A DNA stretch of 64,000 bases from NCBI GenBank assembly GCA_031002005.1, contig JARYHS010009186.1:187080437-187144436 (forward strand). The letters are read 5' to 3'. This document shows positions 1 through 10,774 of this stretch, piece after piece; the first letter of the stretch is position 1; each line of letters opens with the position of its first letter. The notes beneath the pieces were generated by a model, which searched no databases, was not told the origin of the DNA, and saw only the letters and a program-made list of their open reading frames with translations. The translations under genes were made by a program, and so were the position numbers. The DNA is from Vandiemenella viatica (Eukaryota > Arthropoda > Insecta > Orthoptera > Morabidae).

Positions 1-290
1 ACTTCTGCCCTCTACGAATTTTAATTTTAAATTCTTTCAGCGTTTTTGATAAATTATTCATCACTTCCATTTCGATTTTTTTTTTAAACCCTGGCTCCCT
101 TACTTACGAGAGAAGCCTAAATTTTCCTGCAACGTTATACCTGAAATAGAGTGCCAGTTAATACTCATGGTAATATTTTTCCTTCCATGCACCACTCTTT
201 ATTCTTCCACCAATATCTTTCCACGCCTCATCACTAGTATACGCGTTGTACACTCCCACCATTCTCTTCCCCTTTGTATTATTTTAACGT
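1..290 (-). pseudogene. LINE-A reverse transcriptase 3' fragment (copy 1)
   Basis: This stretch aligns by eye, base for base over much of its length, with positions 30900-31150, which encode the C-terminal end of a non-LTR retrotransposon reverse transcriptase on the minus strand. Shared blocks include AATTCTTTCAGCGTTTTTG, AAATTATTCATCA, and the run around CAATATCTTTCCA followed by CGTTGTACACTCCCA. No open frame survives because of many small indels. The element may continue beyond the left edge of the window, so its full extent is unknown. It is one of three copies of this family, all on the minus strand and all retaining only a 3' portion, which is the usual result of 5'-truncated LINE insertion. 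Assignment as LINE remnant is firm; the clade (jockey/CR1-like) is inferred from the better copy. Confidence 0.7.
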
Positions 291-1094
291 ACTTACGAAA
301 ATCTGTCAAAACCGAACACACATAAGGCCCAAATTATGTGAAACGGTGTAGTTCAGCACCATACCATCACCACTCCTCGAAACAGTCCTTTTCTCGAAAA
401 TATCTTCTATTCATGTAAACTTAAACGGTGGAAGTAAGAACTGTTCTTAATTTTCTTTTCCCGCATTTTTCCCTCTCTTGTTCTTGCCTGTCAATCATCT
501 TTCTTAATTCGCGAACTTCGTCATGGACGGGGAAATCAGAACTTTTTTTCTTAGATTTAGCATTTTTTTTATAACATCATTCCAGCACTCTTACGTTTTA
601 TTGTAGTAGTTAAGACATATCTATATACTGCTCGTTTAAATTCCCTGCAGGAGTCGCACCGCCGTGTTCTAGACTGAGACACTGGGAACTCGTCCTTTCG
701 ATTGTAACAAATTTTATTTTAGCAGAAACATGTTTGCAATAATTTACATGTATTTACCATAGTCGTTGACGTGTCTTAACGGCAGAGGTAATATAGCAGA
801 AAGTTCTATTCACTATAAAATTCATCTTGTTACGTTGATATGATATTCAATGCGTAGCAGTCCATACTATTCAATGAATAGCAGTCGATACATCACTGTA
901 TAAATGATGTGCGAAAAAGTAGATACTAACATCATGCTAAATTTCCTTTTCAAATTCTGGAAGCTCAGAACGTGTATAATTGTTCATTTGGATTCCGATA
1001 CCAGTAGAAATGAAGCAAAGATGGTATTTGTAATTACACGTGGTTGCCTACCCTGTTGATGAAATCAATATAAATATTGCTTTGTTAGTATACG
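291..1094. other. Unassigned AT-rich sequence
   Basis: I see no coding frame, tRNA-like box or terminal repeat here. It is ordinary AT-rich spacer between a LINE remnant and a mariner remnant. Confidence 0.5.
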
Positions 1095-2340
1095 ATGGAA
1101 TACCCAAAAAAGGAATTATTTTTTTTAAAGCTATAAATTCTCAATTTTTTTTACAAAAAAACCTTATCTCCTTCAAAATACTCTCCATTACAACTAAAAC
1201 GTTTGTCGCACCGGTGCTTCCACTGTTCGAAACATTTTCTGTAGTCATCTTTAGAAATGGCTGACAGCTCCTCCCTTGTTTTTTTTTTCCTTGACCTCTT
1301 CAATGTTGTCAAATCAGTGTCCTTTCATGCCCCTTTTCATGCGTGGAAATAAGAAAAAGTCGCACGGAGCCAGTTCAGGCGAGTAAGGTGTGTGCAAGTG
1401 CATTGTTGTGGTGGAAGAACCAGTATCCTGTCTGCCACAAATCGGGTATTTTTTGACGAACACTGTTGCGTAATCTTCTTAAAACTTCTAATTAAAAGGA
1501 TAGATTGACGGTCTGATGTGGGAAAACAAAGTCTGAATGAACTACGCTCTTGGCATCAAAAAAGCAAATGAGCATTGTTTTGGTGTTTGATATGACTTGA
1601 GGACATTTTTTTGAACGGAGTGGTAATGACGTCTTCCATCGGCTTGACTGTTACTTTGTTTCCGGGTCGTAACCATAACACCATGACTCATAATCCGTAA
1701 CGACCTCTGACAGAAAATCTGGATCAATTTCAAGCTGTTGTTTCAAAGCACGACATGTTTAAACTCGACGTCCATTTTGATTGTCAGTCAGAGCCCGAGG
1801 AATAAATTTGGCAGCAACTCTTTTCCTTCCCAAATCTTCGGTTAAAATTCACTGAACCGAACTCCAAGATAACCCACTAATCTCGGACAGTTGATCAATT
1901 GTCTGTCGACGGTCTGAGAGCACAAGCTCACGAATTTTTTCAACATTTTCGTCGATTCGGGCAGTTGATGGACGCCCAGAACGAGGTTTGTCATCAATTG
2001 ACAAGTCGCCAATTTAAAACCGAGCGAAACATCGTACACTTGAGTTTTTCCCATAGCTTCATTTTTGTAAGCTGTTTTCAGCATTAAAACAGTTTCAGCA
2101 GCATTTTTGCTGTGTGGAAAACAAAATTTCACAGCTGCACGTTGTTCACTTCAACTTGCCGTCATAAAAAACGAAACAATAACAAAAACAGCGCTAGTCA
2201 CTGCAGATTTTCAGAACAAGCCAGGTAGACAACACAAGCGGCACTGAACTGACAATGAGTTGCGCTATAAACGCCTAGCGGCAGAAACGCGTAAGGCACA
2301 AGCTCCGCCCACGGCAATGCTATTCCGGCTATGTTTGGCT
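1095..2340 (-). mobile_element. Decayed mariner-type transposon, near full length
   Basis: Read on the minus strand this is a degenerate mariner transposase gene. Near 2060-2130 it encodes the helix-turn-helix start, including NAAETVLMLKTAYKNEAMGK followed by TQVYD. A middle part near 1850-1990 matches the second DNA-binding helix region (the RPSTARID-, RELVLSDRRQTIDQL- and SEISGL-like order). A block at 1640-1720 resembles VVTDYESWCYGYDPETK. Near 1340-1440 come HH-N-A-A-H-like residues of the catalytic segment and a YSPELAPCDFFLF-like block. In-frame stops (for example after the QRI-like and QNGRR-like segments) and several frameshifts break it, so it cannot make transposase. The element boundaries are approximate: outer ends near 1095 (GGAATACCC) and 2335 (rc GGAATAGC) look only weakly like inverted repeats and I could not define a TA duplication. 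It belongs to the family often called GVQW3-type mariners in insects. Confidence 0.8.
1842..2132 (-). pseudogene. Mariner transposase N-terminal remnant
   Basis: The longest open piece of the mariner above, 96 codons. It opens with a segment that matches the start of the mariner paired-type DNA-binding domain (KFCF.. NAAETVLMLKTAYK), then drops out of the family frame after TQVYDVS, where EWFSRFK would be expected. The rest of the family sequence continues in another frame. This frameshift plus downstream stops make it a fossil. It lies inside the 1095-2340 element and has no function of its own. Confidence 0.7.
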
Positions 2341-4113
2341 AGCCCCTCGAAATTCTGAACTATCTCACATCACCTTCGAAGCACGAACAACCATCAAGAT
2401 TTGAATTGAAATTAAGAACGGTTGTGCTTAGTTTAAACTGCTGCCTAGACCACAAGAAACAAACTGAAAGCTGCTGTGCTTACCCAACAACAGAATATGT
2501 TGAAATGATTATAGATTAATAGGATTTTTGCAATAATTATTGGAGATGTGAAGTTTGTTTCCATTTACGAGATTGGCAGCCCTGTATAACATATTACTGT
2601 CTCAGTTCTAGAGTTATATTGTTCTTGAATATTATCATTTGTTCTTTATTTTAATTTTAAATCATATTTTGTTTTGTATAGTGCAAGTTTTTTTGGTGCT
2701 CTTCAGATCAAACAAATTAAAAAACAGCTCCAATATTCGATTAAAACTCTCTTCCGCTGGTATGAACTCGAACCCGCAACTTCTGAGCCGCGTTATATCG
2801 AGTCAGGCCTTAAAGAGAACGAGGCCGAGCAGGGTGGCAATATGCTCTACACAGGAGCAGTTCAGTATAACTCGCGTAAATAGAGACGAAGGGCGTTAAA
2901 GAATACACGGGTACTTAATACCGAAGCACCAATGGCGTTGTGTACTAAAAGATAGGGCTTGTGCTCTTTGAATACTGCTAATTCCGAGCTTTATTAGAAC
3001 ATCCAGTGCATAAAGCCAGTAAGTAATTTTGTACTGTCTAAATATGATATCCGTGGCTGACAAGGGTAATGTTAATGGCACTTTGTGTTAAGAGTTTGGT
3101 AGCACTGGAGGGGAAACGCGAATATCGTTACAGGAAGGTCGTTACATCCGCAGTTACCGAACCTGTCATCCGGTGTCCTGTTGGCAAGCATATATTAGAC
3201 AGCTAACGTGTTCGTCTTAAAATATGGAGTATAGCCTTCATTTCAGTTTCTTCATATCGTAAAATCCGACCTGCCAAAGGCCTAATAAATTTTTGTAAAT
3301 AGGAGTGATCTCAAAGGCAGTGTGACATTATTTTGAGATTCCGAGTGTTTCGCCTCTGTCATGGCTAAATCTGCACTAATGCATGGGATTGGAACCACTA
3401 AGCTTTCATAGTGAAATTCACATATACAAAGCACGGTTTGCCAGGTATGAAGGTGATAATAATAGCCAGTAAAAATTCTAGTCCGGGCCGTGGATTGACT
3501 CGGATACTTTGGAGTTTCAAGGCAGGTTCCTTAACGCAGAACTATCAAGCCAATAGTCACTTCAGATCTTTTGTATCTAAATGGAACTTAAACATCTGAG
3601 TAAAGCTTGCCTGCAGTGAATAATTCCACAATGTTTCATGTTTTTGGGATTCTAGAAATTATCAATTTTCGTTATTTCATTATTGTCATAATTATAACTG
3701 TTACATTTAATTCGGTGGACTGATTGTCAAAGTGTGTGAACATTTCTGGATTAAAAAACGCCATTTTCTTGTTATAGCTGCAAGGGATGGAAGTAAGTTA
3801 GAGTTCCAAAATTTCAGAACTTAATGAAAATTGAGTTTAGACTACAAAAAAAATAGTGTTTGCTAATCAGTTCATAGTCTGATCAAAACTTTAAATTTTC
3901 TGCCATTTTACTGGGAGACTTATATTTTTACTGCTGCTAGTTATTCATTGTCAAATTTGATATGGCATTACAAACGTATGGAGCAATAAAGATTGGAATC
4001 AGAGTCCATCAAGGGAACGGTTAATGCCCACCATTTTGATGGACGCGTTTTCTATCCCCTATCAAGATAATAAGATTTATGTTTTCAATTTTTTCCACCA
4101 AATCACTCTAAGT
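2341..4113. other. Unassigned spacer
   Basis: No homology recognised. A GC-richer block at 2755-2850 contains, on the minus strand, GGTTCGAGTTC, which resembles a tRNA B box, but I could not find a matching A box at the right distance. The rest is AT-rich. Confidence 0.4.
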
Positions 4114-4190
4114 CAGTGTTTCTCAACCTGTAGTGGTCCACGAAGAAGGGACAGGAGATCCGCGGCCAGAATATTAGAAACTTAATTTTA
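4114..4190 (+). mobile_element. Solitary hAT-like terminal repeat
   Basis: The string CAGTGTTTCTCAACCTGTAG followed by a GGTCCACGAAG block is the classical left end of many hAT elements. It resembles the end of the hAT MITE at 52237 (CAGTGTTTCCCAACC). I could not find a matching right end or a second copy of the preceding 8 bases CTCTAAGT nearby, so this is either an old truncated insertion or its right end is too diverged to see by eye. Confidence 0.45.
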
Positions 4191-4789
4191 ATTTAAGTAA
4201 AGATATCGTAACAAAACAAAAAAAATAGTAAAAATAGTTCACGTAAAATGGGTACTGTATTCGTATAAGCCTATATGAGAATTCAAACTGCTGAAAAAGC
4301 CATGAATATCTCAACGACCAGGAAAAAATCTGGTATTCCTGGGTTATGCGACTATGACTATTAACTAAATACGCTTCCAGTCGGCTTCAGAGAGACTGGC
4401 GGCTCTTTGGGGATTCAGTTACTGATCATTTTAAGAGGGTCTTATCGTAGATGTAGGTATTGAGGGAACGCGGTACAGACCGATAACAGTTGGTACGGTT
4501 AGTTAATAATACATACATTGGTAAAAAATTAGGCTTATCTAGATTAGTGGTCCTTAGAATTATTTTTGACATTGCTCTAGATGAATGCAGGTATGCTCCG
4601 TTCAAAATTCTGATATCGAATACCCACCCATACATCGTCCTTTGTGATCTCTAATGACGTCCACAAACTGCTAATTACTTTTATTGTAAGAAAATAATAG
4701 CGTCTCGTTACCGTGGTAACACCGGGATACAAAATTGAATTAATTCTGTCATCGTTTAAACGTGCGATTACCTCTCTCGATACAGTACA

Positions 4790-4895
4790 GACATCGCAGG
4801 ACAGTCATAGCACTTAGACGCCCATGTCTTAGCTGGAATTGAACTGGTGACCCTCGCACAGCGAGGCTTAGCTCAGTACTTCTTAGCTGGGGTCC
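4790..4895 (-). repeat. tRNA-like SINE head fragment
   Basis: On the minus strand this reads GCGAGGGTCACCAGTTCAAT, a tRNA B-box-like sequence, preceded by AGCTAAGCCTCGC, which could be a decayed A box. The same GGTCACCAGTTC core recurs at 20405-20505 in the same orientation, which suggests an old SINE family rather than a tRNA gene. No clean cloverleaf can be drawn. Confidence 0.4.
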
Positions 4896-4907
4896 ATTGC
4901 ACCAAAT

Positions 4908-5060
4908 TTTTACTTATGGCTTTGCGCCTCGTTGGCGTCGAGGTCATTAGAGGAGTGATTGGAATGGGGACAACGAACGGGGAGGAATTCGGTCAAGGCC
5001 TTTTGAGGGAACTGTCCAGTATTCGCCTGAAGTGATTTTGGGAAACCTGGATGGGATCAA
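4908..5060 (-). repeat. tRNA-derived SINE, head-truncated (tail type b)
   Basis: It matches the 3' half of the complete SINE at 58811-59054. The shared sequence runs from TACTTATGGCTTT and CGCCTCGTTGGCGTCGAGG through the GGGAGGAATTCGGTCAAGG-like block to TGGGAAACC. The tRNA-derived head with A and B boxes is missing. The family's 3' tail in sense orientation is CGAGGCGCAAAGCCATAAGT, the tail type also seen at 58.8 kb. Confidence 0.75.
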
Positions 5061-5638
5061 AGATAATGCTTTACGGTGTTAATTGAGCTCAGAAATTGAT
5101 ACTCGTGTAGTTCCTAGAAATGCTTGAATACTGATTTATGTGAATTATACAGATTTGTTTGCACAATTCGTTTCGATATCTGTTCGACCAAAGTTTTTAA
5201 GATCAACTTCCATCATCACTCGTTTAATTCGTTGATGAGCGTCATGACTCTGTTCGATTTGTCACAACATTTGTGACAATCTTCACTATGCATTATCACT
5301 CTTGGCGATTTTCAGAATGTTTTAGAGCCTCCTGAAGTGGTAAACTCGGTATCTCGGTATCTTAACCTGCTCGCTTTGGTCTTCTGCCCTCAGCCTACCC
5401 TTACACGATTTCTCCAGATCTTCACAGCCTCTTCTCACTGTGTTCAAAGAACTGGAGGGAGGATTCTTGGCCTCTCTCAGGAAGAAAGACTTTCGGAGAT
5501 GTTTCGTTCCTGTATAATGGACGCATTAGTTCTCATTCCGTTAACTTTTATATTGCCTTTTAAAAAATCGTTACTATGACGCGTAGCAATGCTCTTGTTG
5601 CCACGGTTCTGGATATTATCTTCCAAATTTGGAGTTTA
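5061..5638. other. Unassigned spacer
   Basis: A plus-strand reading frame of 80 codons lies at 5337-5579, but it has no recognisable domain and no splice or promoter context I can defend. I treat it as chance. Confidence 0.4.
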
Positions 5639-6271
5639 AAAATTGTAGTTTAAAAAACTAAAATCACGCTTTCGTAGTAATGTGAACTAAAAGGTTAAAA
5701 ATAATATTTAAATATAAACATTTTGTTTAACAGTGATAGGACGTCCCACAATTCAGGATAAATTAATTTTTTTGAATAAGCTTAAAGTATAAAGTCACTG
5801 ATTACAAAATTAACTTTAATGTAAAAAAGCATGGGGTGCTATTTCAGTTGTCTTATATTTTTGTCGTTGGCTGTTTGTAAAGAGAGAGTCATTGTCAAAA
5901 GTTATGTAGAGAGCACCCCACGCTTTTTTACATTAAAGTTAATTTTGTAATCAGTGACTTTTTACTTTAAGCTTATTCAAAAAAATTAATTTATCCTGAA
6001 TTGTGGGACGTCCTATCACTGTTAAACAAAATGTTTATATTTAAATATTATTTTTAACCTTATGTAGAGAGCACCCCACGCTTTTTTACATTAAAGTTAA
6101 TTTTGTAATCAGTGACTTTATACTTTAAGCTTATTCAAAAAAATTAATTTATCCTGAATTGTGGGACGTCCTATCACTGTTAAACAAAATGTTTATATTT
6201 AAATATTATTTTTAACCTTTTAGTTCACATTACTACGAAAGCGTGATTTTAGTTTTTTAAACTACAATTTT
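5639..6271. mobile_element. Foldback/MITE element with 202-bp arms, one arm partly duplicated
   Basis: The left arm (5639-5840) is the near-perfect inverted complement of 6070-6271, 202 bases each. The outer tips are AAAATTGTAGTTTAAAAAAC and its complement. The loop (5841-5911) includes GTCGTTGGCTGTTTG. A second, partial right arm at 5912-6061 lies directly before the complete one. The two right-arm copies are offset by exactly 158 bases and the junction shares a TT before ATGTAGAGAGCACCCC, so a 158-bp tandem duplication arose inside the element. The arms differ at only a few bases (for example CATGGGG in the left arm against CGTGGGG in both right copies), which implies the element is young or homogenised. 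There is no coding sequence and the superfamily is not known to me. A target duplication was not evident. Confidence 0.85.
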
Positions 6272-6744
6272 ATTTTTAACTTTTTAGTTCAGATAGTTTA
6301 AAAAGTATGTTTCTTACTGTTGGCTTTTCTTCGCCAATCTCTCTTTTTCTTTGAGTTGTAGTTTCTTTATTAATTATTATTCCCACGAGTAAAATACAAT
6401 TAAATGGTCAACTCAACAAGAGATCCAATCGCACGGTAAACGAGGAAGGCTACTTTTCTATAATAGTACGAAGTAATATTTCGAATACTTACTATTCAAC
6501 ATCACGCTAAGCGACTTCAGACAGAGAAACCTTTCTGGATAGGAGACAGCAGAAGACGATCGTCTACAGCAACCAAGGCTCGTAAATCACACCCAGGAAA
6601 CTGGATAACGATGATGATGATGATGGTTATATTGGGTGGGAAATCTCCGAAGGGTGTGGCCGCCAAATGACGAAGATTTCTCGAATCGCACCTGTGCACT
6701 AATGTCGCGGCTGCATTTGCCTAACTCAGTAATCCCATCAAGTA
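6272..6744. other. Unassigned spacer
   Basis: No recognisable gene. It contains a short ATG-ATG-ATG run near 6609-6625 and otherwise mixed-composition sequence. Confidence 0.35.
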
Positions 6745-7268
6745 TAGGATACACTGACAACGTGGTGAGAGTGAAATTATTGAATTTTTATCGGTTCTTA
6801 ATAAGTGTGCAAAATTTAAAACGATTCGGACGTCAGGAAGCGGGTAAACACTGAAATGAAAGATTCCATTACATGGCAACCATTTTTCTATTGTTACCGT
6901 CAGAGTAACGAGAATAGCAGGACGTTGCTAAGAGACTACTGTATTGTCAACGGTTCTTAAAACGTTTGCAAAATTTTTATGTTTTTACTGTCAACGTAAT
7001 CAGAATATCAAGACATAGCTATGAAATTATTGTATTGTAATCAGTTATCAATACATAAGCAAAATTTCAAACAACTCGGACATCTGGAATTGGGTTAAAA
7101 TTATATTGCAAAATTCCACGACATTCAACCATTTTTCTGTTGTTACTGTCAAAGTGATGAGCATAGCAGGATATAGCTATGAAATTATTGTATTGTCACC
7201 GGTTCTTAATATGTGTGCCAAATTTCAAACAGCTCGGACATCGGGAAGTGGGTCAAAATGGAGTTGTA
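6745..7268 (+). repeat. Tandem LINE 3'-end-like units
   Basis: A unit recurs about three times (roughly 6745-6855, 6900-7110 and 7130-7268). Shared parts are TGAAATTATTGTATTGT, CGGTTCTTAATAxGTGTGC, AAATTTCAAACxxCTCGGAC and an AATTCCxTTACATTC-like end. The last unit runs straight into a CATA microsatellite. Sequences of the form 'gtgcAAATTTCA...' ending in a CATA repeat are typical of 3' regions of RTE-like LINEs in insects, so I infer a LINE tail duplicated in tandem, or a LINE-tail-derived satellite. No reverse transcriptase is visible upstream. Confidence 0.6.
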
Positions 7269-7271
7269 AAA

Positions 7272-7321
7272 TTCCGTTACATTCATACATACATACATAC
7301 ATACATACATACATACATACA
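7272..7321 (+). repeat. (CATA)n microsatellite
   Basis: Tetranucleotide CATA repeated about twelve times directly after the last LINE-tail-like unit. Its position marks it as the simple-repeat tail of that element. Confidence 0.9.
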
Positions 7322-7799
7322 AGTCAAGCTAATATAAAGCGTGTAAAAATGGCCAGTTTCATTAGGAGGGAGTGGTTCCGGTAGCGCAGATCAGTTGTTG
7401 CCGGGAGCGCTGACCCGAACATGGAAGGTTGCAGGCGCTGCAGGCAAAACTGGTTTGTCGCGTTCTCCCAGGTCGCGGCGGGTCAACAGCCGCCAATCTG
7501 TCGTACGAACTTCACCGTTACTCGCTCAGTCGCTGCTATTGTTAGAGTGCTTAACTAATTAACAGCGTAGTTATGACGTAACGAACCTCGGAAATATTCG
7601 CGAAGTAAATCCTCAGATATGCCGCAGAAGTCTGTTAAATTTGGGCATACTAGTACGAGTAGTTCAGCAGAATATATGCACTCTCCCTTTTACTTCTGTG
7701 ACAGAAAATCTTCAGCACTGCAGTTTTAATGCTGAAACACATTGCGAAAATAGATGGAATACTTACAACATGCACGAAATTTACGAGTCAACGTAGCAG
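7322..7799. other. GC-rich spacer, possible element 5' region or promoter island
   Basis: Between 7380 and 7560 the sequence is clearly richer in GC and CpG than its surroundings (for example GTCGCGTTCTCCCAGGTCGC and CGGCGGGTCAACAGCCGCC). I see no long frame, tRNA box or terminal repeat. It could be the 5' region of a transposon or a host regulatory island. Confidence 0.3.
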
Positions 7800-7802
7800 T
7801 AA

Positions 7803-8192
7803 GGGAGCGTGCACAAACCACGTGGCTCGGTCCGGGGGGGGGGGGGGGTTGGCTGGAAGGCTACGCTGGGCTACGTGGGGGGGGGGGGGGGTTCCGAGCC
7901 AGGCCACGTAGCTGTCCTTTCATAACACTTTTCACAGTTAAAATGAGGAACAGAACACACAACAGCATGTGAATATTTATTTCCCTCAGTTAATTGTCTC
8001 CTTATATTATTTACAATCGTCTGACAAGAGAAAACAGTACAAAATGTCTTCTGGAATCAAAAGGGAAGAAAGCTACGTGCTACGTGGAGGGGGGGGGGGG
8101 GGGGGGTTAGAGGCTAAAGCCACGTAGGGTTACGTGGGGGAGGGGGGTTCAAAGGAGACCAAAATGGAACTACGTGGTTTATGCACGCTTCC
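7803..8192 (+). mobile_element. PIF/Harbinger-like MITE, copy 1 (390 bp)
   Basis: The terminal inverted repeats begin GGGAGCGTGCACAAACCACG and end with the complement (TTTATGCACGCTTCC). The copy is flanked by TAA on both sides (7800-7802 and 8193-8195). A 3-bp TWA duplication is the hallmark of PIF/Harbinger elements; ISL2EU-type relatives have similar tips. Just inside each end lie CTACGTGG-type motifs and long G runs. The core contains GACAAGAGAAAACAGTACAA and TCTTCTGGAATCAAAA, conserved in the other three copies. There is no transposase gene, so mobility would depend on a partner elsewhere. Confidence 0.85.
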
Positions 8193-8380
8193 TAAGAAGA
8201 GGGATAAAATTTCTAAATATTTTTTTCAGTGCTTTGCTGCAAGAAACGAAATGCTGTTTGCAAGTGTCAATTTTAAATCTAAAACGTAAGATTTTAGGTT
8301 TCAGGCCCACTCTCTTAGAGAGCCTTGGAGTTTGCAAACTAAATAGAACCAGGAGTTTTTGTTTTCGTCGGTTTTACAGT

Positions 8381-8575
8381 TAGTCGACGTAGAGGTCATT
8401 AGAGCTGGAATAGGATTAGGGGTAAGGAAAGGAATATGGATAGTGATATTTTGAAGGAAAAACCATGGAATTTATCTTGACTGATTTGGGGAAACCATGG
8501 AAAACTGAAATCTGGATTGTCGGGCTGTGGTTTGAAACCGCGTCCTCCGGAATGTCAGTCCCCAGCGTTACTGCT
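8381..8575 (-). repeat. tRNA-derived SINE
   Basis: Minus-strand SINE with a decayed tRNA head (rc of GTTTGAAACCGCGTCCTCCGG is the B-box region) followed by the conserved body, recognisable by the rc of TTGGGGAAACCATGG and AGGTCATTAGAG. It resembles the better copies at 14.8, 16.7 and 59.6 kb but carries many substitutions, so it is an older insertion. Its A-box end near 8565-8575 is only partly recognisable. Confidence 0.75.
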
Positions 8576-9000
8576 CTACTGCAGTACTGTAGGACTAATA
8601 AAGGTGTTACGGGGAAGGAAAATTGATGATCTGGTATATCTTTATCTAATCGGACTTTTGTAGGTATCGTTGAAAACTGTTGTGTTCTTGAGAAGCTGAT
8701 CAACTCACTCGTAATTATTGACTGGTAATTTTATTGCTTTTTTCTATTATAATGTTTTGATCCGCATCAAACGGAATCAAACAGGTCATACCTAATCTAA
8801 TATAACCTATGTCAGCGTTCGGGGGTTTCTCCGGATGTTCTGTTTGATACACATCCAGTGGAATATGTGTTCTGCTTAAACATTTGGAGGTCTGCTTAAC
8901 TGCAGCTCTAACATTCCAGCTAAGAAACTAAACTCACTATGCGCAAAAGAAGGATCAATAAAACATAAAGTTAAAAATTAGAATAACAGTAAATAGTATT
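8576..9000. other. Unassigned spacer
   Basis: No feature recognised. Confidence 0.4.
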
Positions 9001-9300
9001 TATTTATTTATTCGTTGAGGCCAACTAGGACCACGTTAAGCCTTTGTGCATTTGGCAGCGAGTTTCATCTTCTTTTGGGCCCAGAACTCCTTCATTCGTT
9101 TTGAATGCGCCTGTTTGCGCTCCTCTGTCCAGAGTGTACCGCGTCTTCTGTTGGAGTGTTCGTCTCGGCTTGTCCCACTTGTCATTAACTTCTTCCGAAA
9201 TATATCTTTGTTGAAAGCATCTTCTGGTTCTAGTCCCATCAAATGAAGATCTTCTTTAATATTTCCGAACCAGGGCATTACAGCTTTGGGTCTGGAATCA
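9001..9300 (-). pseudogene. LINE-D 3' end: reverse transcriptase C-terminus
   Basis: On the minus strand an open frame of 80 codons from the first ATG (9278), which stays open a little further upstream, ends at 9036. It carries WFGNIKEDLHLMGLEPEDA and then a basic tail (RRRGTLWTEERKQAHSKRMK). This order resembles the extreme C-terminus of endonuclease-reverse transcriptases of insect LINEs, where a 'GRPK..W..NIKEDL' block follows the thumb region. After the stop comes a short 3' UTR and an A-rich repeat tail (AATAAATAAATA on the minus strand, 9001-9013), which fits a 5'-truncated LINE insertion. The frame is intact over its short length. Assignment to a clade (RTE/CR1-like) is inference from pattern memory. 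Confidence 0.65.
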
Positions 9301-10774
9301 AATAAATTAAAGAGGTTTTTTTTTTTGTTAGTCTGTTCTCCTCCATCCGTTTGAGGTGGCCATGGAATCGAGCCCGTCTTTTGCTGAAATAGTTAGTATT
9401 AAAACAAAAATTACTACTAATGTTCTGACTCAGGGTTTTTACAAGGCATTTACTGATCGCCTATGCTACATCAACAAATCTATTATGGATGTTTAAAATT
9501 CATAGGCTGCACGAGTAACACGAAAGATGAGGACGAGTTTTGTTTTCGGTGATATCTCACAAAAAATGCCATCTCTAATTTCGATTAATGGATCCACATC
9601 AGACAGGAAATCATTGCCGACTTACACATATTCTTTTATGGCGCATATTCAGTTTTAGCATTGCATGGGATATGACATTTAAGATGATAGTATGAAAGAC
9701 ACCGAAGTAGAGAAATAAAGGTTTTGGTTTCCTAATGTTTACAAGACTGAACACGAGTCAGAGGCAGTGATCAATTTTCCTTACACCTCACCGTAGCTCC
9801 CTGGGAACCTGTCACCTTGTTGTTGCTATGTTACTTGGACCGGTTCCATGAGACAGGTGACTTGACTCCAGGTGTCTAGTGTTGCCTTCCTCCAGACAGT
9901 AGCGGGCAGACATGACTGCGGGTCGTGTTGGGTTACTTGGTCTACTGGAGGCCAGCTGGACAGCTGGCCCGGATTCGCTCTGGACAGCAGTGCTGCCAGG
10001 GCTAAAAGCTTTCACGAAGCTTCCCACGATTTGAGAGCTGTTTGGGGGACATGACCCTGGCATTTGACATATGTCCCACGTGTTGCGTTACATTTAGAGA
10101 CAAACTTTCCACTGACGATTAGGCAACTAAGCATGGAAATGTGCCGCAGGTTTCTAATCTCTTACTAGTTCAACAGACAACTCTCTTCAATGAAGTAAGA
10201 TGTGGAGATATAATTCTGTGTTACTGACCTCACTATTCACATGTTAACCCAATAGAAATATTTCCAATTGTTTCTGATTCTTTTGAAGGATGATGCCAAT
10301 AACCTTGCGAGACGTTTGCGGAATGAATGATAATGTTCTTGAGGAAACTCAGTTTTGTTGATGCAAGGCGGATAGCAAACAGCTCGTCACTTCTATTTCT
10401 GGTACTTATTCGGAAAGTTATTGTCATTTTGCCATATGTAGTGTGTGAGGGAAAGTACCAAAAATGTATGCAGTTATAATTTTTATTCGTTTTAATATAA
10501 AATGGAAAGAAAAAATAGGTTACTCGGTTATTTATTTTGATTGTTACGAGAAAATATAAATGACAATTAGGAAATATCTGTGGCGAGTTAACGAATTTCT
10601 GTGTATAGTCAAAATAGAATATCTAGCATAAGATGACGTAGCTTTAGAAAGGGAATTGTTAAGATTGGATTTGGCGAGATTTTCCCACGTTATTCGAACT
10701 CCAAGTGTGAGTCATTGAAATACCAATAAAATAAAATCTTTTCTGAACATTAAATTTTTTATCTATAATCTAAC
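9301..10774. other. Unassigned spacer with a GC-rich block at 9800-10070
   Basis: The block 9800-10070 is GC-rich and open on both strands for 60 and 83 codons (9872-10054 plus, 9812-10063 minus). It contains the near-palindrome GGCCAGCTGGACAGCTGGCC at 9951-9970. I do not recognise a protein or repeat. The rest is AT-rich. Confidence 0.35.

Noticed and set aside
7272..7321. CRISPR-like short repeat array
   Set aside because: It is a simple CATA microsatellite without spacers, and the DNA is animal nuclear sequence.
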